Below, piece by piece: positions 7,236 through 9,737 of a stretch of DNA of 9,737 bases. The DNA is from Caldiserica bacterium UBA4822. GTDB taxonomy: Bacteria; Caldisericota; Caldisericia; Cryosericales; Cryosericaceae. A model generated the notes under the pieces. It did not search any database, was not told where the DNA came from, and saw only the letters and a program-made list of their open reading frames with translations. A program made the translations under genes and the position numbers. The number at the start of each line of letters is the position of its first letter. Position 1 is the stretch's first letter. The stretch is taken from assembly GCA_002402295.1 (NCBI GenBank), contig DHFO01000057.1:1-9737 (forward strand), given 5' to 3'.

Positions 7236-7270
7236 ACAGCTGCAGGACCATTTGTCGGGGTGAGGTGTAC

Positions 7271-7654
7271 ATGAACGGAAAGCGGCTGACAAACGCAATC
7301 GTGCGGGAGTGTGAGAAGATGGGGGTCGAGGGGGTCACAGTGCTGGACGTCTCAGGCCGGACCCCGTTTTTTGATTTCTTGGTTCTAGCCACTGTGGACA
7401 ACACTGTCCTTGCCGAAGCGCTTCTGCGCAACGTCCATGGAAAGGTGAGGCTTGACCCGGGCGTCGTTGCTTTCACCGAATCGTCACCAGAGTCGGACTG
7501 GGTGGTGTGTGACTTCGGAGACGTTCTGTTCCACGTGTTTGTGGGCGAAGACGTGCGCAGACGCTACGACCTTGAGGGGTTGTGGCAGCAGACGCGCAAA
7601 CGCCACGCCGGGGCCTCTGCTGAGGCGCGGGAACCTGAGGTTCCTCGCTCCTAG
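7271..7654 (+). CDS. rsfS: Ribosomal silencing factor RsfS (Iojap family)
   Basis: A 127-residue protein with the Iojap/RsfS core: TVLDVSGRTPFFDFLVLAT (23-41), an alanine-leucine helix (46-57), SDWVVCDFGDVLFHVF (75-90), and the diagnostic RRRYDLEGLWQQ (96-107). RsfS binds protein L14 (uL14) of the 50S subunit and blocks joining with 30S, lowering translation when nutrients are short (family knowledge). A charged tail of about 20 residues follows the conserved end. The start is ATG 7271 with GAGG about 6 nt upstream. The frame is open from 7199, but those extra 24 residues lack an SD site and fall outside the family. It is followed after 73 nt by the thioredoxin-reductase-like gene in the same direction. 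No nadD precedes it, unlike the common nadD-rsfS arrangement. Confidence 0.9.
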   Translation: MNGKRLTNAIVRECEKMGVEGVTVLDVSGRTPFFDFLVLATVDNTVLAEALLRNVHGKVRLDPGVVAFTESSPESDWVVCDFGDVLFHVFVGEDVRRRYDLEGLWQQTRKRHAGASAEAREPEVPRS

Positions 7655-7663
7655 CGGGCCAGC

Positions 7664-7691
7664 TTGCGGCGTACGCACTTTCAGGTATGCT
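7664..7691 (+). promoter_or_regulatory. Weak promoter candidate upstream of the TrxB-like gene
   Basis: TTGCGG (7664-7669) and TATGCT (7686-7691) are 16 nt apart, just after the rsfS stop. Both boxes are imperfect. An overlapping alternative uses TTGACT at 7691-7696 with a poor -10. The gene may instead simply be read through from rsfS. Confidence 0.3.
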
Positions 7692-7697
7692 TGACTA

Positions 7698-7726
7698 GAT
7701 ACCCCATACGGTATCCGGAGGTATGG
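7698..7726 (+). repeat. Two interleaved inverted repeats before the TrxB-like start codon
   Basis: GATACC (7698-7703) pairs with GGTATC (7710-7715) across a 6-nt loop. CCATAC (7704-7709) pairs with GTATGG (7721-7726) across an 11-nt loop that contains the GGAGG ribosome binding site. The two stems cannot form at once in RNA because their arms interleave. It may be an operator or a leader switch, or chance. Confidence 0.45.
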
Positions 7727-7727
7727 A

Positions 7728-8681
7728 ATGTCAGAACGTAGTGTAGAGATTCTCATTATAGGGTCCGGCCCTGCAGGGCTGGCTGCTGCCCTGTACGCCG
7801 GCCGCGCGCTTGTCAAACCGGTCGTGCTCGAGCGGATGAGCGTGGGCGGCCTGGTGCTCTCCACGGACTGGATTGACAACTATCCCGGGTTCCCTGACGG
7901 CATAGGCGGACCAGAGCTCATGGAGCGCATGCATCAGCAGGCGCAGCGGTTCGGCGCCGAGTTTGTCACCGACGAGGCTCTTTCGCTTGCCAGAACAGAG
8001 AACGGATTCGACGTTTCGACTGCCGGCGGGAACACCTTCCATGCTGCAGCCGTCATCGTGGCGACCGGAGCCGTGCCAAAAGTCCTCCCTGTGAAGGAAG
8101 AAGCGAAGTTCCGGGGCAAAGGGATTAGCTACTGTGCCACCTGTGACGCGGCGTTTTTCCGGGACAGGCCCGTTGCGGTTATAGGGGGAGGGGGTTCTGC
8201 CGTCGAGGAGGGGCTCGTTCTGGCCAGGGGCTCAAGCAAAGTCACCATGGTGTTTCCAACCGAGGCACTGCAGGCTGAACCTGTGCTGGTCCAGCAGCTG
8301 GTTTCCTTGCCGAACGTGGAGTTGTTGCCCAGTGCTGCACCTTCCGCGGTGGAGGGTGGAGAGGCGGTAGAACGGTTGCGCGTGAGGCTGGCAACGGGCG
8401 GGGAGGCCTCTCTTGATGTCGCGGGCATCTTCGTAGCCATGGAGTTCGTGCCAACCGGAGAGCTTCTCAAGGGCCTGGTGGATGTAGATGCGCACGGCTA
8501 CATCGTGGCGCCTGAGTCGACCGAAACAGGTGTGCCCGGACTCTACGTTGCGGGTGACGTACGGAGGAAATCCCTGAAGCAGATTGTTACCGCAGTGGCG
8601 GACGGCGCGGTGGCTGCGCAGAGAGCCGGGATGTTTGCTCGGAGCCGGAAAGGGAAAGGAGCTCCGCAGCCTACGATCTGA
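7728..8681 (+). CDS. trxB: Thioredoxin-reductase-like flavoprotein with altered NADPH site
   Basis: A 317-residue protein of the low-molecular-weight thioredoxin reductase family. FAD binding: GSGPAGLAAALYAGRA (12-27), GG (40-41) and DNYPGFP (50-56); GLYVAGDVR (271-279) and QIVTAVADGAVAA (285-297) contact FAD near the C-terminus. The redox disulfide is CATC at 136-139. A second nucleotide fold begins VIGGGGSAVEE (151-161), with Gly where Asp is usual in GGGDSAxEE. At the place of the HRRxxxR loop that holds the NADPH 2'-phosphate, the sequence is VFPTEALQAEP (175-185) with no arginine. It may use NADH, ferredoxin or another donor, as described for some family members; it normally reduces thioredoxin or a glutaredoxin-like partner, none of which is in the window. 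The start is ATG 7728 with GGAGG 7 nt upstream. Because of the altered site the symbol is tentative. Confidence 0.85.
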   Translation: MSERSVEILIIGSGPAGLAAALYAGRALVKPVVLERMSVGGLVLSTDWIDNYPGFPDGIGGPELMERMHQQAQRFGAEFVTDEALSLARTENGFDVSTAGGNTFHAAAVIVATGAVPKVLPVKEEAKFRGKGISYCATCDAAFFRDRPVAVIGGGGSAVEEGLVLARGSSKVTMVFPTEALQAEPVLVQQLVSLPNVELLPSAAPSAVEGGEAVERLRVRLATGGEASLDVAGIFVAMEFVPTGELLKGLVDVDAHGYIVAPESTETGVPGLYVAGDVRRKSLKQIVTAVADGAVAAQRAGMFARSRKGKGAPQPTI

Positions 8682-8742
8682 CGGTTTCGCTGCGTGCGTA
8701 CAGGGCCGCCTCAGAGCGCACGACAGATACGGGGAAGTATAT

Positions 8743-8777
8743 GCATCAGGGCCGGAGCAATGCTCCGGCCCTGATGC
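8743..8777. terminator. Strong hairpin between convergent genes, probable bidirectional terminator
   Basis: GCATCAGGGCCGGAGCA (8743-8759) is perfectly complementary to TGCTCCGGCCCTGATGC (8761-8777), with A8760 between: 17-bp arms, with a practical loop of a few bases. It sits 61 nt after the TrxB-like stop and 20 nt after the argF stop on the other strand. No good T-run follows on either side, so intrinsic termination may be weak or factor-assisted, or it may protect mRNA 3' ends. Confidence 0.75.
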
Positions 8778-8797
8778 GGTATGCATGATTTGCTGTG

Positions 8798-9733
8798 TTA
8801 TCCCAGCAGCAAGGAGAGAACCGCTTTCTGAATGTGAAGTCTGTTCTCGGCCTGGTCAAAAACGGCGCTTTGCGGACCGTCCATCACCTCATCGGTGATT
8901 TCCTCACCACGGTGCGCTGGCAGACAGTGCAGGACAATGGCATCCTTCTTGGCATGCTTGAGGAGCTCTGGGGTAAGGGAGAACGGACGCATGATGGCCA
9001 CACGGTCGTCATGTTCTGCCTCCTGGCCCATCGAGGCCCAGACGTCCGTGTACACGGCGTCTACGTCCTGAACAGAGACAAGCGGATCGTTGGTAATCAG
9101 AACCGTGCTTCCGCTCTGCTTGGCGATGTCGGTGGCCTGCCGCACGATGTTGTCCTTGGGCTCGAAGCCCTTGGGTGACGCGACGGCGATGTTCAATCCG
9201 ACAGTTGCACAGCCCAGCAGCAGGGAGTTGGCAACGTTGTTGCCATCGCCAACGTAGGCCAGGCGCAGACCCTTGAGAGTGCCCTTCTTCTCGCGGATCG
9301 TCATGAGGTCGCCCAGAATCTGGCACGGGTGACTCAAGTCGGACAGTGCATTAATGACCGGGGCATCACTGTTGGCCGCAAGGTCGATAAGGTCCTGGTG
9401 TGCAAAGACCCGTGCGACGATGCCCTGAGTGTAGCGCGACAGGACCTGTGCGGTGTCCGAGATGCTCTCACCCCTCCGCAGTTGCATGTCGTTGGAGTTG
9501 AGATAGAGAGCATGAGCCCCAAGTTCGAACGCCGCGACTTCGAAGGAGACGCGGGTGCGTGTAGAAGCTTTCTGGAAGATCATGGCAATGGACTTGCCTT
9601 CCAGGTAGTGCTCTTGCTTGCCTGCCATGGCGTCCATTTTCAGCTTGTCACCAAACGAGATGATCTCAAGGACCTCTTCCTTCGAGAAGTCCTTGAGGCA
9701 CAGCAGGTCACGCCCTTTGAGTCTTGTAGCCAT
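8798..9733 (-). CDS. argF: Ornithine carbamoyltransferase
   Basis: A 311-residue enzyme that makes citrulline from ornithine and carbamoyl phosphate in arginine synthesis (or runs in reverse in the arginine deiminase route). The carbamoyl-phosphate motif is ASTRTR (56-61), with HPCQ (135-138) in the polar domain. The ornithine-binding SMG loop is DVWASMG (230-236), within VDAVYTDVWASMGQE. HCLPAHRGEEI (269-279) carries the catalytic cysteine. The SMG loop and HCLP distinguish it from aspartate carbamoyltransferase. Length is normal and complete. The start is ATG 9733, but only four bases lie beyond it, so its ribosome binding site and promoter are outside the window and operon membership is unknown. 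No arginine-pathway neighbour or deiminase gene is seen. Confidence 0.96.
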   Translation of the reverse strand: MATRLKGRDLLCLKDFSKEEVLEIISFGDKLKMDAMAGKQEHYLEGKSIAMIFQKASTRTRVSFEVAAFELGAHALYLNSNDMQLRRGESISDTAQVLSRYTQGIVARVFAHQDLIDLAANSDAPVINALSDLSHPCQILGDLMTIREKKGTLKGLRLAYVGDGNNVANSLLLGCATVGLNIAVASPKGFEPKDNIVRQATDIAKQSGSTVLITNDPLVSVQDVDAVYTDVWASMGQEAEHDDRVAIMRPFSLTPELLKHAKKDAIVLHCLPAHRGEEITDEVMDGPQSAVFDQAENRLHIQKAVLSLLLG

Positions 9734-9737
9734 GGTT

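Noticed and set aside
7199..7270. Upstream start for rsfS at ATG 7199
   Set aside because: The extra 24 residues are unlike RsfS, have no ribosome binding site, and would lie upstream of the likely transcription start; ATG 7271 has a good site.
7630..7644. GGAACC-TGA-GGTTCC hairpin near the rsfS end as a terminator
   Set aside because: It is short, lies within the last codons of rsfS, and no T-run follows.
8232..8786. Minus-strand open frame opposite the TrxB-like gene
   Set aside because: Antisense to a well-supported flavoprotein gene and runs through the terminator hairpin; no conserved features.

Overview
The window reads as part of the chromosome of an anaerobic bacterium. Bacterial traits are RsfS, an MglB-like Roadblock protein, a bacterial-type MetRS, sigma70-like promoters and clear Shine-Dalgarno sites. 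The anaerobic lifestyle is inferred from a ferredoxin-linked 2-oxoacid oxidoreductase and a radical SAM enzyme. The sequence looks GC-rich and uses GTG and TTG starts freely (apbE, roadblock and metG GTG; tatD TTG). The phylum cannot be named from the sequence alone. I see no mobile element, CRISPR array, tRNA or rRNA.

Layout. From about 7106 down to the left edge lies one tightly packed minus-strand run of nine genes: Roadblock/LC7 protein, metG, tatD, korD, korA, korB, korC, an AmmeMemoRadiSam-type radical SAM protein, and the start of an ApbE-like FMN transferase that runs off the window. Most junctions overlap or nearly touch (TTGA at metG/tatD, 41 nt at tatD/korD, 8 nt at korD/korA, ATGA at korA/korB, 1 nt apart at korB/korC, GTGA at radical SAM/apbE). 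Co-transcription and translational coupling are therefore likely. A short divergent region (7107-7270) holds back-to-back promoter candidates for this run and for a plus-strand pair, rsfS and a thioredoxin-reductase-like flavoprotein gene. A strong 17-bp hairpin (8743-8777) separates that pair from a convergent ornithine carbamoyltransferase gene (argF), whose start codon is almost at the right edge.

How the genes fit together. korDABC would encode a complete four-subunit 2-oxoglutarate (or related 2-oxoacid):ferredoxin oxidoreductase. It exchanges CoA and CO2 with 2-oxoacids and passes electrons through a two-cluster ferredoxin subunit. The radical SAM protein and the ApbE-type flavin transferase downstream suggest a maturation or redox function tied to the same low-potential electron pool (inference). 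metG, tatD and rsfS are housekeeping genes.

The most notable points are: the thioredoxin-reductase-like protein keeps its CATC active site but lacks the arginines that normally bind NADPH; the radical SAM protein is a divergent member of its family, with an N-terminal cysteine region that implies a non-ATG start; MetRS carries HLGS instead of HIGH/HLGH; and a Roadblock protein heads a translation/energy operon. Nothing in the window amounts to a clearly new system.
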